From NCBI RefSeq assembly GCF_006227205.1, contig NZ_VCNG01000004.1:310001-374000 (forward strand): DNA of 64,000 nucleotides. The letters run 5' to 3'. The translations under genes were made by a program, and so were the position numbers. The stretch is from Pseudomonas sp. ICMP22404 (GTDB lineage: Bacteria; Pseudomonadota; Gammaproteobacteria; Pseudomonadales; Pseudomonadaceae). Every line of letters starts with the position of its first letter. Within the stretch, counting starts at the first letter, position 1. This document shows, piece by piece, positions 1 to 8,603 of this stretch. The notes under the pieces were generated by a model, which was not told the DNA's origin, made no database searches, and saw only the letters and a list, made by a program, of their open reading frames with translations.

Positions 1-1
1 A

Positions 2-1138
2 AACATGAGCCTCACCAACACCCTGCAAAACCAGCTGAACGGCGTCACCGAAGGTTTCCAGCAGATCATGGGCAGCATCGTGCAGAACGCGACCCAAGCG
101 GTGATGTCGCTGCCGGCGTTGATCATCCAGCGCGCCAACCCCGGTCTCTATGAGTTGCTCAGTAACGGGGTGATGCAAGGTCGGATCGACTTCGACCGCT
201 CTAAGCTAACCTGCCAGGCCATGGCCGAAAAGATGGCGGATAAGGTCGGTCAAGCCGGTTGGGGTGCGCTGGCCAAAAACCAGGAGATGCAAGGAAATCT
301 GGAGCAAACCGGCGGTGATGCGGTGGCAGCGGTGAAAAACACCGAGGCCCATAACGGCAACAATGGGGTGTCCTGGGTCGGTGGTTCGAAGGCCGGAGGT
401 AACGGGCAGACGCCCATTCGGGTGACCGCCGACGTGGTCCGCGCAGGCTATAACCTGCTGCATAACCGTACGGTGGATGACAGTGCCTCGATCAGTAGCA
501 GTGATTGCCTGGGAGGGGCTATTTGTCAGACATGGGCTTCGCCCCAAGAGGAGTCCGACTGGGCTGTTCGGGTGTTGGGCGAGAGCGAAGTCGCGACCTG
601 CGACAGCTGCGAAACTCTGCGTGCGACCGCTGGCAGCGGACTGACGCCGCTGATCCATGAGGCCTATAACGAGCGCCTCAAGGCCCTGCAAGGGCTGTTG
701 TCTGGCTCTCTGCCGCCTACCCCTGACAACCTGGCGAAAGCCTCCAGCCCGATGCTGCCGGTGACCCGTGGTGTGGTCGAAGCCCTGCGTGACGACCCCG
801 ATCAGGATCTGTTGGCGCGGCGCCTGGCCAGTGAGACGGCCTTGTCCAGTGTGCTCGACAAAGCGTTGCTGCTACTGCGCACCCTGCTGGCGGGCAGTCA
901 CGAACCGAACATCGCCTCAGTCGAGCCGGCCCAGAGCGCCTTGACGAAAAACATCGACACCCTGGAGCGCGAAATACGCCTGCTGCAGACCGAACTGCAG
1001 GTCCGGCAGATGCTGGCTACCAACACCGCCAGCCTGGTGCTCGACCGGCATGCCGGTGGTGCCGACGCATCGCGTACCGTCGAGCAAGGCGACCCCGAGC
1101 CCGGCCGACTCAATGATGCTGACGCCAGGCGTAAGTGA
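2..1138 (+). CDS. Integrating conjugative element protein, TIGR03755/PFL_4711 family (5' end missing)
   Basis: This conjugation-module protein of unknown precise role is found next to TraG-like genes in Pseudomonas ICEs. The reading frame is open to the left edge of the window. The first methionine, at position 5, is probably internal, because family members have a secretion signal and about 50-100 further residues before the NQLNGVTEGF-like segment seen here. Family hallmarks include the LPALIIQRANPGLYELLSNGV-type stretch and several cysteines around residues 165-200. The C-terminal third (about residues 305-340) is rich in charged heptads and may form a coiled coil. It stops 3 nt before the next gene, so the two are probably cotranscribed. 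Recognised from family memory, not a search. Confidence 0.75.
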   Translation, partial: NMSLTNTLQNQLNGVTEGFQQIMGSIVQNATQAVMSLPALIIQRANPGLYELLSNGVMQGRIDFDRSKLTCQAMAEKMADKVGQAGWGALAKNQEMQGNLEQTGGDAVAAVKNTEAHNGNNGVSWVGGSKAGGNGQTPIRVTADVVRAGYNLLHNRTVDDSASISSSDCLGGAICQTWASPQEESDWAVRVLGESEVATCDSCETLRATAGSGLTPLIHEAYNERLKALQGLLSGSLPPTPDNLAKASSPMLPVTRGVVEALRDDPDQDLLARRLASETALSSVLDKALLLLRTLLAGSHEPNIASVEPAQSALTKNIDTLEREIRLLQTELQVRQMLATNTASLVLDRHAGGADASRTVEQGDPEPGRLNDADARRK

Positions 1139-1141
1139 GCC

Positions 1142-1450
1142 ATGAAACGCTCACCGCTATTCACTCTGCTTTCACGTCTAGGGATTGCCGCGGTGATGAT
1201 CCTCACGGCCGCACTGGTCGCCTGGATGGGCCGCACTGCGCTGGGTAGTTTCGAGGTCTGGCAACATGCATTCGAATCCGTACGACCTTATCTGCGGTGG
1301 TGGCGCACCCTGCTCTACGCCGCAGTTTTCGCGTTCTGGTGGGATCTGCTTCGACGCTACCGACATCGGCCACAGGATCGATTGCGCGTGAAGCGCATCG
1401 GAGCATTAGGGCTCGTGCTCGTTACTTGCGTCGAACTCACCCGACTGTGA
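1142..1450 (+). CDS. Small ICE membrane protein (102 aa), hypothetical
   Basis: I do not recognise a named family. The 102-residue product has a basic N-terminus and three hydrophobic stretches, at about residues 12-30, 57-70 and 85-101, so it is probably an inner-membrane protein with three short spans. It lies between the TIGR03755-type gene (3 nt upstream) and the TraG-like gene (10 nt downstream), where Pseudomonas ICEs usually carry a small membrane protein of the conjugation apparatus. The tight spacing supports one operon and translational coupling. Function is inferred only from context. Confidence 0.65.
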   Translation: MKRSPLFTLLSRLGIAAVMILTAALVAWMGRTALGSFEVWQHAFESVRPYLRWWRTLLYAAVFAFWWDLLRRYRHRPQDRLRVKRIGALGLVLVTCVELTRL

Positions 1451-1460
1451 GGCCACTACT

Positions 1461-3017
1461 ATGCTCATGAGCACCAACAGCTACCTGGAGTTTTACCTCT
1501 CCCTGCTGGCCTGGATCATCAACAACGGCATCTGGAGCGTCCTGTCCGACACCGGACTGTTCGCCGTGCCCTTTGGTGCAATCATCTTGCAGGAATGGTT
1601 GTCGGCCCGTCAGCAAGGCGCGGACGAAGGTAACAAGGGGCTGCTCTCGGTGCCACGGATCGAGAACCGTTTGTGGCTGGCCTACATCGTCGTCTTGTTC
1701 GGTTGCGCGCCTGTGTTTCCGTTGAGCCTCTCATCAATGGCGTTCGATGATGCAGCGAGCCAGCGCTGCGGCGTGAGTATGGCCCAACCGACGGAAACCG
1801 CCTGGGGGGCGACCTTCAATACTATCGGCGAACGCTCCGCCAACGTACCTATCTGGTGGTTTCTGGTGCATGCCTTGAGCAAAGGTATAAGCGCAGCGGC
1901 CACCGCCTCCATCCCCTGCGCACCGGATATCCGGCAGATGCGCGTGGAGATCGACAGCTCGCGCATCAACAGCCAGGTGCTGCTACAGGAAGTCGCCGAC
2001 TTCACTCGCGACTGCTATGGCTATTCCCGTTCTCGGCTGTTCACCAACCGTCCGCAGTTGGATAAGGCACAAAGTCACGATGCTTCCTGGATCGGGTCTA
2101 CCTATCTGCTCGAAACGCCTGGCTACTACGATACGGATCGCTCACATACGCCGCGCGTCAGTTGGCCCTATGACGACAACCGCGATGTCTCATTACCGCG
2201 GCTAGAGAATGGCGCGGGCTACCCCACTTGCAAGCAGTGGTGGAGCGACAGCGGTATCGGGCTACGCGAGCGGTTGATCGAGCAAGTCGATCCTTCGCTG
2301 CTGACTCAGTTGAAAGGTTGGTTGACCGGCCGCTCAAGCAACGAGATTGAGGATGCCACCCTGCGCGAATTGGTCAGTCCGCGCCAGCAATCGAGGTCCA
2401 TGTCGCCCGGACAGGTGTACCAGGACTACGGCTCCAGCGCTCGTGGCGGCTCGATCAATCAGGGGCTCAACAATCTGGCCACCAACACCGGATTGGCCCT
2501 GGGTTCCTTCAGTAACTTTCCCGCCATGAATGCACTACGCGCCGCCCTGCCCATGGTGCAGGCTTTTCTGATCATGGGCGTCATCATCAGCTTGCCGTTG
2601 ATCCTGCTGGTCAGTACCTACCAGTTGAAAACCGTCATGACGGTGACGTTTGCGCTGTTCACCTTGCACATGCTGAGCTTCTGGTGGGAACTGGCCCGCT
2701 GGGTCGACTCTAGCATGCTCGATACCTTGTACAACCAGGTGTCGGCTTCCAATCAGGTGCTGTTGTCGCTGCCTACATCCGGGTTTATGGATGGAACCGT
2801 CACGGCGCAGGTGATCGAGTATGTGATGGGGGCGATGTTCATCGTGCTGCCCATGCTGTTTCTAGGAGCAATGAGCTGGGCCGGATATAACGTAGGTTCA
2901 GGCGTAGAAGGAATGCTCAGCAAGGGAACCCACGCAGCACAAACAGCGAGTTCTAGCGGAACCTCTCAGTTGATGAGCGGTGCAAGAATTGTCTCGGGCA
3001 AATCGAACTTAAAATAA
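1461..3017 (+). CDS. traG: TraG N-terminal-domain conjugal transfer protein
   Basis: This is a predicted integral inner-membrane component of the conjugative type IV secretion machinery, resembling the N-terminal part of F-type TraG (mating-pair stabilisation). The 518 residues have hydrophobic segments near the N-terminus (about 10-55 and 72-95) and a second group near the C-terminus (about 363-480), with a soluble cysteine-containing region between them. The N-terminal SYLEFYLSLLAWIINNGIW motif is typical of the ICE version. The ATG at 1461 follows a GAGG with 8-nt spacing; a second ATG at 1467 is less well placed. It is the last gene of the rightward transfer operon and converges on the DUF3742 gene. 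The symbol is used loosely. Confidence 0.8.
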   Translation: MLMSTNSYLEFYLSLLAWIINNGIWSVLSDTGLFAVPFGAIILQEWLSARQQGADEGNKGLLSVPRIENRLWLAYIVVLFGCAPVFPLSLSSMAFDDAASQRCGVSMAQPTETAWGATFNTIGERSANVPIWWFLVHALSKGISAAATASIPCAPDIRQMRVEIDSSRINSQVLLQEVADFTRDCYGYSRSRLFTNRPQLDKAQSHDASWIGSTYLLETPGYYDTDRSHTPRVSWPYDDNRDVSLPRLENGAGYPTCKQWWSDSGIGLRERLIEQVDPSLLTQLKGWLTGRSSNEIEDATLRELVSPRQQSRSMSPGQVYQDYGSSARGGSINQGLNNLATNTGLALGSFSNFPAMNALRAALPMVQAFLIMGVIISLPLILLVSTYQLKTVMTVTFALFTLHMLSFWWELARWVDSSMLDTLYNQVSASNQVLLSLPTSGFMDGTVTAQVIEYVMGAMFIVLPMLFLGAMSWAGYNVGSGVEGMLSKGTHAAQTASSSGTSQLMSGARIVSGKSNLK

Positions 3018-3025
3018 CCGAGAGG

Positions 3026-3391
3026 CTACTTCAGAGAACCCCATTTATCGTACCGCTCAGGCCAAGTCTCTCTATGCATTGGATCATCGAGATCGTCAAT
3101 ACCTGAAGTGTCTGAGTCTTGAATTGGGATAGCTGCTAGTACGACGATTGTGCACATCAGCACAAACAACCAGAAGCTAACAAAAAGAAATGCTCCGAGC
3201 AAAGCCAACTTGGCAGCCAGAAAACTCCCGCGCACAAGCAGTTTTCCTGCTGGAATACCTCCCGCTGCCGCACGCTCGGCAATACGCATCTCGAAGGCTC
3301 TCACCTTGCGATAACCACGCTTTAACGACATGCCACAGGCATATGCCCAGCGGTGGGCGCCAGAGTCCTGATCGTGGTGTTGAGTCGGCAT
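3026..3391 (-). CDS. DUF3742 family ICE protein
   Basis: This 121-residue protein is conserved at this place in many Pseudomonas ICEs, directly convergent with the TraG-like gene (stop codons 8 nt apart). It has a basic amphipathic N-terminal half (residues 1-50), one strong hydrophobic hairpin (about 54-90) and an acidic C-terminal tail with tryptophans, the DUF3742 layout. The start at 3391 is preceded by a purine-rich AGAGGGCGGGG. It is probably a membrane-associated accessory of the transfer system; its biochemical role is unknown. The family call rests on topology and position and was not confirmed by a search. Confidence 0.65.
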   Translation of the reverse strand: MPTQHHDQDSGAHRWAYACGMSLKRGYRKVRAFEMRIAERAAAGGIPAGKLLVRGSFLAAKLALLGAFLFVSFWLFVLMCTIVVLAAIPIQDSDTSGIDDLDDPMHRETWPERYDKWGSLK

Positions 3392-3776
3392 GGCCCCGCC
3401 CTCTTCTGAGCGTTTTCATGGTTGATATGGCAGTACTAGCCTACTACTAGCAGCTGACCGTGCTTGACCGTTTATCAGTTCGTATTGCCGAAAAAGCCAC
3501 TCTGGAACTCAGCAGACCCACCTCGTTTGTCTCCCTCGTTGAGGCTATTGATTTGCATAAATTGCCCAGCTAAATACAAGGTACAGATAGCTGTTATAGA
3601 CAGCACCCTGCCCAGGTAGTCAGAACCTTTGAGACTACGTCACTCCAGTGATGGTTTCCCCCAAGTGCGATTAGCGTTCGGTAGCTCGCACGATGACCGC
3701 ATCGCGGTGATGAACGCCCACCTCTCTCCTGAGCACCTGTCGAGCGCTGCTCGCGAGACAAACCTTGTTTTCTTCA
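3392..3776. other. Gene-free stretch between DUF3742 and the ArdC operon
   Basis: I see no convincing coding sequence here. Small frames exist in both directions, but none has a credible ribosome-binding site or recognisable protein. The stretch lies between two divergently transcribed genes, so it should hold promoters in both directions. I could not pick a sigma-70 pair with confidence. Confidence 0.4.
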
Positions 3777-3842
3777 ACCCACTGCGGGGAAATTCTTTCC
3801 CGCACGGGACAGGTTTCTTCGCGCTTCCAACGGAGGTACACC
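3777..3842 (+). promoter_or_regulatory. ICE leader hairpin element, copy 1
   Basis: An imperfect hairpin (arms TGCGGG at 3783-3788 and CCCGCA at 3799-3804, extended by AAA/TTT with one bulged G) precedes the 109-aa gene. A related leader (4249-4309) precedes the ArdC gene. Both have a GGGGAA run, a C-rich return arm, an ACGGG(C/A) segment, a T/C-rich stretch and then the ribosome-binding site. A shared RNA-level or DNA-level regulatory element is inferred. Confidence 0.45.
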
Positions 3843-4172
3843 ATGTCCGACTCACTCACACTTGAAGCACTGAAGCCCCTTCAGTTGCCGATTGTATTCA
3901 CCCCTGGCGCTTGGCAAACCGCCGTACTGCTCGAGCGCTCAAATCATCCTGAGAGGCTACAGGTCGACCGGCTGAGCAGCGTATTACGCGCGGCCTTCGA
4001 AGCTCACCTGGCCCATCCATACGAACCCTACGTGCTGTTCGAGGTAGTCCACGTCGCACCAACGGGTCATCCACACCATGACCCAATACTTCAACTGAGC
4101 CTCAGCCTACTCCAAGAACCGGACCAGCCTAGTGCCTTGCTGATAGCGCTTGCAGGCGAGCGCCGGCGCTAA
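3843..4172 (+). CDS. ICE hypothetical protein (109 aa), upstream of ardC
   Basis: I do not recognise the family. The 109-residue soluble protein has a central segment with helices and a run PYEPYVLFEVVH (about residues 60-71), then LQLSLSLLQ and a basic C-terminus. No transmembrane segment or cofactor motif is seen. The start at 3843 is chosen because a GGAGG lies 6 nt upstream; the in-frame ATG at 3765 has no such site. It sits upstream of the ArdC gene and has a similar leader hairpin, so the two are probably expressed together as genes for early establishment in a recipient. Function unknown. Confidence 0.6.
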   Translation: MSDSLTLEALKPLQLPIVFTPGAWQTAVLLERSNHPERLQVDRLSSVLRAAFEAHLAHPYEPYVLFEVVHVAPTGHPHHDPILQLSLSLLQEPDQPSALLIALAGERRR

Positions 4173-4248
4173 GCACATACGGTCGGACTCAACCTGCACA
4201 CTCACATTCGGACGGCATGCAAGACCTGCATCAATCCAGCCCATCACC

Positions 4249-4309
4249 CACCGGGGAACCCTCCCCCGACGGGCAAGGCGTTCCTCCGTTTTCTCTCGAG
4301 GAAATTGCC
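4249..4309 (+). promoter_or_regulatory. ICE leader hairpin element, copy 2
   Basis: CGGGG (4252-4256) can pair with CCCCG (4264-4268). The following ACGGGC, AAGGCGTTCCTCCG and T/C-rich run resemble the leader of the upstream 109-aa gene. It ends in the GAGGAAATT ribosome-binding site of the ArdC gene. Confidence 0.4.
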
Positions 4310-5272
4310 ATGCGCGATATCTACCAAGACGTAACTGACAAGATCGTTACCGCGTTAGACCAAGGCGTCGCCCCCTGGATCAAACCTTGGACGTCAACCA
4401 ATTCATCCCACAACGGTCATCACCAACCCTACCCCATCAACGCCATCACGCGTCGTCCCTATTCGGGAATCAACTTACCGTTGCTTTGGGCCGAGGCCCG
4501 GCTGCAGGGATTCAGCCAAGATCGTTGGCTGACCTTCAACCAAGCCAAAAAGGCCGGGGGGCACATCCGTAAAGGTGAGCACAGTACCCTGGCGGTGCTC
4601 TACAAGCCGGTGGAGCGCGAAGAACAGACCGAGTCAGGCCAACCCGTACTCGATGAAAACGGTCAGCCCAAGGTCGCTCACTTCGGCATTCTCAAGACAC
4701 ATTTTTTGTTCAACATCGGGCAAACGGAGGGACTCGAAGCTTTCAATGAAACACTGCTCGAAACTGAACCGGGCGATCCCTTCCACGCCAACAATTTTGC
4801 GGAAAATCTGCTGTTGAATTCTGGTGCAAAAATCGTTCATCTGCCTGCCGACAAAGCCTATTACCACCCGATCAGCGACCTGATCCTACTGCCGACAAAA
4901 GCGCAATTTCACGACGAGGGTGGGTACTACGCCACGGCCCTGCATGAACTATCGCACTGGAGTGGACATGCCTCGCGCCTGCAACGCGAAGGTGTGGTCT
5001 CCCCTAGCCCATTCGGTACGCCTGGCTATGCCTTCGAAGAACTGGTGGCCGAAATGGGCGCCGCATTCTTGTGCGCTCATTGTGGTATTCAGGGTGAGCT
5101 GCGCCATGAGGGTTACATTGAGTCCTGGCTCAGCTTGCTCAAGGCAGACAAGCGTGCGATTTTTCGCGCCAGTGGTCACGCCCGATGCGCATCGGAGTAT
5201 TTGCGTAATTTGGAGCATCCGCTGGAGCAAGCGGGCTTGGATGACTCGCCATGCATGAACGACGACGTTTGA
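4310..5272 (+). CDS. ardC: ArdC-family antirestriction protein (DUF1738 plus zincin domain)
   Basis: ArdC proteins enter the recipient or are made early there and protect incoming single-stranded DNA from host restriction. The N-terminal part (about residues 1-135) is the DUF1738 ssDNA-binding region, with the characteristic RDIYQDVTDKIVTALDQGV start and SGINLPLLW. The C-terminal part is a zincin metallopeptidase-like domain with HELSHWSGH at residues 212-220 (HExxH plus a third histidine). At 320 residues it is about full family length. The ATG at 4310 is preferred over 4217 because GAGG lies upstream and it matches the conserved family start. It sits in the same element as a restriction system, which is discussed as a finding. 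Confidence 0.88.
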   Translation: MRDIYQDVTDKIVTALDQGVAPWIKPWTSTNSSHNGHHQPYPINAITRRPYSGINLPLLWAEARLQGFSQDRWLTFNQAKKAGGHIRKGEHSTLAVLYKPVEREEQTESGQPVLDENGQPKVAHFGILKTHFLFNIGQTEGLEAFNETLLETEPGDPFHANNFAENLLLNSGAKIVHLPADKAYYHPISDLILLPTKAQFHDEGGYYATALHELSHWSGHASRLQREGVVSPSPFGTPGYAFEELVAEMGAAFLCAHCGIQGELRHEGYIESWLSLLKADKRAIFRASGHARCASEYLRNLEHPLEQAGLDDSPCMNDDV

Positions 5273-5312
5273 TCTTTAGCTATGCTGAGACTCACTGCTA
5301 CATGCTTCATCG

Positions 5313-5339
5313 GGCCCGACGCAAGTTGGGCCTTTTTTT
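5313..5339 (+). terminator. Rho-independent terminator after ardC
   Basis: GGCCC (5313-5317) pairs with GGGCC (5328-5332) and is followed by seven T residues (5333-5339). It lies 40 nt after the ArdC stop codon and fits the end of that transcript. Confidence 0.75.
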
Positions 5340-5627
5340 GCCTCCAGATAGCCCAAGATTTCCCGGAGTGGCACATTGACAGAGATGATCACGCCCAAGG
5401 AAGCGTTCTTCGATGCGCAGTTCATACGCCATACAGGTGCGATGAACAGTATTGCTCAGTTAATAATCAATCCGTTGCAAGCAGCGTACTTCGCGGCAAG
5501 TAGAGCTTTATCCACAGATATACACACGCTTTTCGTGGACAACTCTTAATCTGTCGTGAGTCCTCGGTTGACACTCCCGACTGATGGTCCATTTGAGAGC
5601 GTAACAATCCGACAAGATACCGCTGGA
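5340..5627. other. Non-coding stretch between the ardC terminator and the 64-aa gene
   Basis: No credible gene is seen. A small rightward frame (5282-5503) overlaps the terminator and has no ribosome-binding site. The stretch lies between convergent genes and needs no promoter. Confidence 0.4.
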
Positions 5628-5822
5628 TCAGTCATCCAGGTGATCCGCTAGAAACCCGACCAGCTCAAGCGGGCTTTGGCTGTCGATCACCTTGTAGATC
5701 AGATCTCGCTTGCTGCGCGGTAACTTCTTGACCACGCTCTTCGCCGAAGCTCTGACAGCTTCGTCGGTCCCATGGATACGTGCCGCAAGGAGCAGCACCA
5801 GCGTGGCGTCAGTGAGGTTCAT
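5628..5822 (-). CDS. Small ICE protein (64 aa), hypothetical
   Basis: The 64-residue product is soluble and helical, with a leucine- and alanine-rich first helix, a basic middle (KSVVKKLPRSKRDLIYKV) and an acidic end (LADHLDD). I recognise no motif. A short protein divergent from the relaxase gene is common in related Pseudomonas ICEs, which supports it being real. AGGG lies about 9 nt upstream of the ATG. It could regulate the nearby relaxase or bind DNA near the transfer origin, but that is speculation. Confidence 0.5.
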   Translation of the reverse strand: MNLTDATLVLLLAARIHGTDEAVRASAKSVVKKLPRSKRDLIYKVIDSQSPLELVGFLADHLDD

Positions 5823-6051
5823 GGCAAGACCCTAGAAAATTCGCCCCACAGTCTACCGACTCTTCCCTTTTCTGTCCCAGCACGCGCCTCCAACAAAATG
5901 GCACCAGGAGAAATCGATATTCCGGTTGCCGCACAAAAGGACAAGTGCCAAAAGGAGGGGTAAGGGTTGGAAGGGAATGGGGACTCAAGGGTAAGAGCCC
6001 TATCCGAAAAGGCTAAAAGGCCACTGGTCCAACCACCGTCCGGAGATCGCG

Positions 6052-7782
6052 ATGCGCTTCAGCCTGTTTCGCCGCAAAAGGCAAGCCCCTCCTCCGCCAC
6101 TGACCGTGAACGTCGCCGACGGTTACCTGCCCATCGAGTCAGCGCACACCCTGCTAGAGGCCGAACATCGCCGCCAGTTGCTCGATCGCATCTGGCAGTA
6201 CACCGCCCTGTCCCACGCCCAATTCACCCAGCTCTACTTGCATCCGATCCATCGCTACGCCGAACTGGTCCAGCAGCTGCCCGCTAGCGAAGCGCACCAT
6301 CATGCCTACCTCGGCGGCATGCTCGATCATGGCCTCGAACTGATAGCGTGTAGCTTGAAGCTGCGCCAGTCCTATCTGCTCCCCACCGGCGCAGCACCCG
6401 AAGACCAAGCCGCGCAGACCGACGCCTGGTCCGCCGGTATCGCCTGTGGTGCCCTGCTGCATGACATCGGTAAGATCGCGGTAGACCTGCAGGTCGAACG
6501 CCAGGATGGCAGCCCTTGGCACCCCTGGCAGGGGCCACTGGATCAGCCCTACCGTTTTCGCTACATCAAAGGTCGTGACTACCACTTGCACGGCGCCGCC
6601 TCGGGCTTGCTCTACAGCCAGATTCTCGACCGACCTATCTTGGACTGGCTCAGTGGGTTTCCGTCGCTGTGGGCCAGCCTGCTGTATGTCTTGGCTGGTC
6701 AGTACGAACGTGCCGGTGTTCTGGGCGATCTGGTGATTCAGGCTGACCGCGTCTCCACCGCGCAGAACATAGGTGGTAACCCGAGCAAGGCGCTACAGGC
6801 GCCGATTCATTCCCTGCAACATCACTTGATCAGCGGACTGCGTCATCTGGTTCAGCACGAACTGAAACTTAACCAGCCAGGTGCCGCGGGATGGCTGACC
6901 CAGGACGCACTGTGGCTGGTTAGCAAGGCCGTCACTGACAAGCTGCGAGCCTATCTGCTGTCGCAATCAATTGAGGGCATTCCCTCGTCCAATATTGCCG
7001 TCTTCGACGAACTGCAATCGCATGGATTGGTGGAGTCCACGCCGGAAGGTAAAGCCATCTGGACTGCGGAAGTGACACAGGGAGACTGGCAGCAGAGCTT
7101 TACCTTTCTGCGCCTTCAACCGGCGTTGATTTGGGGGAACGAAGAGCGGCCTGAAAGTTTCAACGGAACGGTGAGCGTGGCTGTCGATGACCACCCGTCT
7201 GACGCTCCGGTATCACCGCCAGCGCCCAAGACAGTCAGTACAAGATCGCGTCAAGGCCAATCGCAACCAGATCCCATGACGATTGAGGATGCTGACTACT
7301 TAGGAGCGCTACTGGATATGTTCGAAATGGCAGAACCCAAGACATATGATTCACCGTCAGAAAACACACTCGAAACGTCATATCCACATTCGGACAACAC
7401 AGGCCAGACTTTCCTAAATTGGGTCAGGGAAGGCATCCAAAGTCACAAACTGATCATCAACGACAGCAAGGCCAAGGTGCACACGGTGAGTGGCTGCATA
7501 TTTCTGGTCACGCCTGGCATTTTTCAGCGCTATGCTCAGGAGTTTCCGGGCGTCTTAATGGGTGCCGATCACCAAAGTGAAGAATGGCGATGGGTGCAGA
7601 AACAGTTCGAGAAGCTGAAGACCCATAAAAAGCGCGACGATGGCTTGAATATCTGGCTCTGTCAGGTCGAAGGCCCCCGGAAGAAGGCAAAACTCAAAGG
7701 CTATCTTCTAGAAAACCCAACACTATTTTTCGAAGCCGGGTCCATGCCTGCCGATAACCCCTTTCTTAAACTCGAAAAATAG
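6052..7782 (+). CDS. traI: MobH-family relaxase TraI (ICE type, TIGR03760-like)
   Basis: This relaxase is predicted to nick the ICE at its origin of transfer and carry the strand into the recipient. The N-terminal half holds the MobH/TraI domain with its HD-hydrolase-like metal motifs: HHH at residues 82-84, LDHG at 91-94 and LHDIGK at 136-141. The C-terminal region (about 440-576) resembles the conserved TraI_2 C-terminal domain of this family, and an acidic linker separates the two. At 576 residues it is a little shorter than some homologues but looks intact. The ATG at 6052 has GGAGA about 5 nt upstream. It usually neighbours the integrase in related elements; none is present here. Confidence 0.85.
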   Translation: MRFSLFRRKRQAPPPPLTVNVADGYLPIESAHTLLEAEHRRQLLDRIWQYTALSHAQFTQLYLHPIHRYAELVQQLPASEAHHHAYLGGMLDHGLELIACSLKLRQSYLLPTGAAPEDQAAQTDAWSAGIACGALLHDIGKIAVDLQVERQDGSPWHPWQGPLDQPYRFRYIKGRDYHLHGAASGLLYSQILDRPILDWLSGFPSLWASLLYVLAGQYERAGVLGDLVIQADRVSTAQNIGGNPSKALQAPIHSLQHHLISGLRHLVQHELKLNQPGAAGWLTQDALWLVSKAVTDKLRAYLLSQSIEGIPSSNIAVFDELQSHGLVESTPEGKAIWTAEVTQGDWQQSFTFLRLQPALIWGNEERPESFNGTVSVAVDDHPSDAPVSPPAPKTVSTRSRQGQSQPDPMTIEDADYLGALLDMFEMAEPKTYDSPSENTLETSYPHSDNTGQTFLNWVREGIQSHKLIINDSKAKVHTVSGCIFLVTPGIFQRYAQEFPGVLMGADHQSEEWRWVQKQFEKLKTHKKRDDGLNIWLCQVEGPRKKAKLKGYLLENPTLFFEAGSMPADNPFLKLEK

Positions 7783-8215
7783 TAAATTTCCATAGCTTCC
7801 TACTGGAGTGAGTGAGTCGACGTTCCGGCGGCGGAGCCAGTTCCGTTTGCGGCACAATCGCGTTCACCTCTACAGGAGAGTTGACAAGTGAGTGCGGGGA
7901 CGACTGCAGGTATTCACATCTACGTAATGAAAGCCCATCTCAGGATGAGTTACCTCAACCATTAGGGCGGGGTCACCGCTACTCACCCCTCAATAAACAC
8001 CAACCCGGTAGTGATCTCCGTGCGGATCAGCGGAGACTTCATCATCAGTCACCGCATCCTGAATCTGGCTCGCCAGAGGCGGTAGCTAGTGCATCACCTT
8101 TGGTGGAAACAAACGTTACGACGTTTGATTCGGTGATACTTTAGGTTATCCAAGATTCAAAGGACTGCTCGACTGGTAGAATTTGGCCAGCTAAACACCA
8201 CCCATGAGAAATCAG
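7783..8215. other. Gene-free junction between conjugation module and Dpd cargo
   Basis: No supported gene is seen. A rightward frame (7812-8144) has serine/arginine-rich, shadow-like composition and no ribosome-binding site. An inverted repeat (TCTCCG at 8015-8020, CGGAGA at 8031-8036) could be a small hairpin. This is the point where ICE backbone genes give way to cargo, so it may be an old recombination junction. Confidence 0.4.
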
Positions 8216-8548
8216 ATGAATCCAGAATTGATTGAAGAAGAGATGCGTCGAGCGCTCTTCGGTAGCCCCGCGCCAGTAGAACAATCTGTTGCCACTCCGT
8301 TACAAGCTCCTACGCCGGAGGTCGCGCCAGTTCAACCGGTAATACCGCCGCAGAAAAAGAGGGTCGCGAAGACATTCACGCCACGCTTGAAAGTGACCCT
8401 GCGCGTCGGCAAAGAGTTTGAAGGCAAAACATACGAGATGTTCCACGAGGCAGATACCCTGAGTACACTCCTGGCGGAGCAAGAAGCGGTCAAAGTGGCC
8501 AGGAAGAAATATCGATACGTGGAAGTGGTTTCGGTCAAGTCAATGTAA
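8216..8548 (+). CDS. Small accessory protein with basic C-terminal domain, hypothetical
   Basis: I recognise no named family. About 110 residues: an acidic N-terminal helix (NPELIEEEMRRALFG), a proline/glutamine-rich linker (about 20-50), then a compact basic domain (about 55-110) ending in ARKKYRYVEVVSVKSM. The layout suggests a small nucleic-acid-binding or adaptor domain tethered to a short helix, but this is inference. GAGA lies upstream of the ATG at 8216; the ATG 12 nt earlier (8204) is also possible. It precedes the XRE regulator by 55 nt on the same strand. Confidence 0.55.
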   Translation: MNPELIEEEMRRALFGSPAPVEQSVATPLQAPTPEVAPVQPVIPPQKKRVAKTFTPRLKVTLRVGKEFEGKTYEMFHEADTLSTLLAEQEAVKVARKKYRYVEVVSVKSM

Positions 8549-8603
8549 AACAGCTTTCCGGCTTATTCGCACTGGAACGACTGGTTCACTTCAGGAAGAT
8601 CCT

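Noticed and set aside
5282..5503. Rightward frame of 73 codons after ardC
   Set aside because: It runs across the terminator, has no ribosome-binding site, and its composition looks random.
7812..8144. Rightward frame of 110 codons between traI and the small accessory gene
   Set aside because: Serine/arginine/proline-rich with no ribosome-binding site or recognisable motif.
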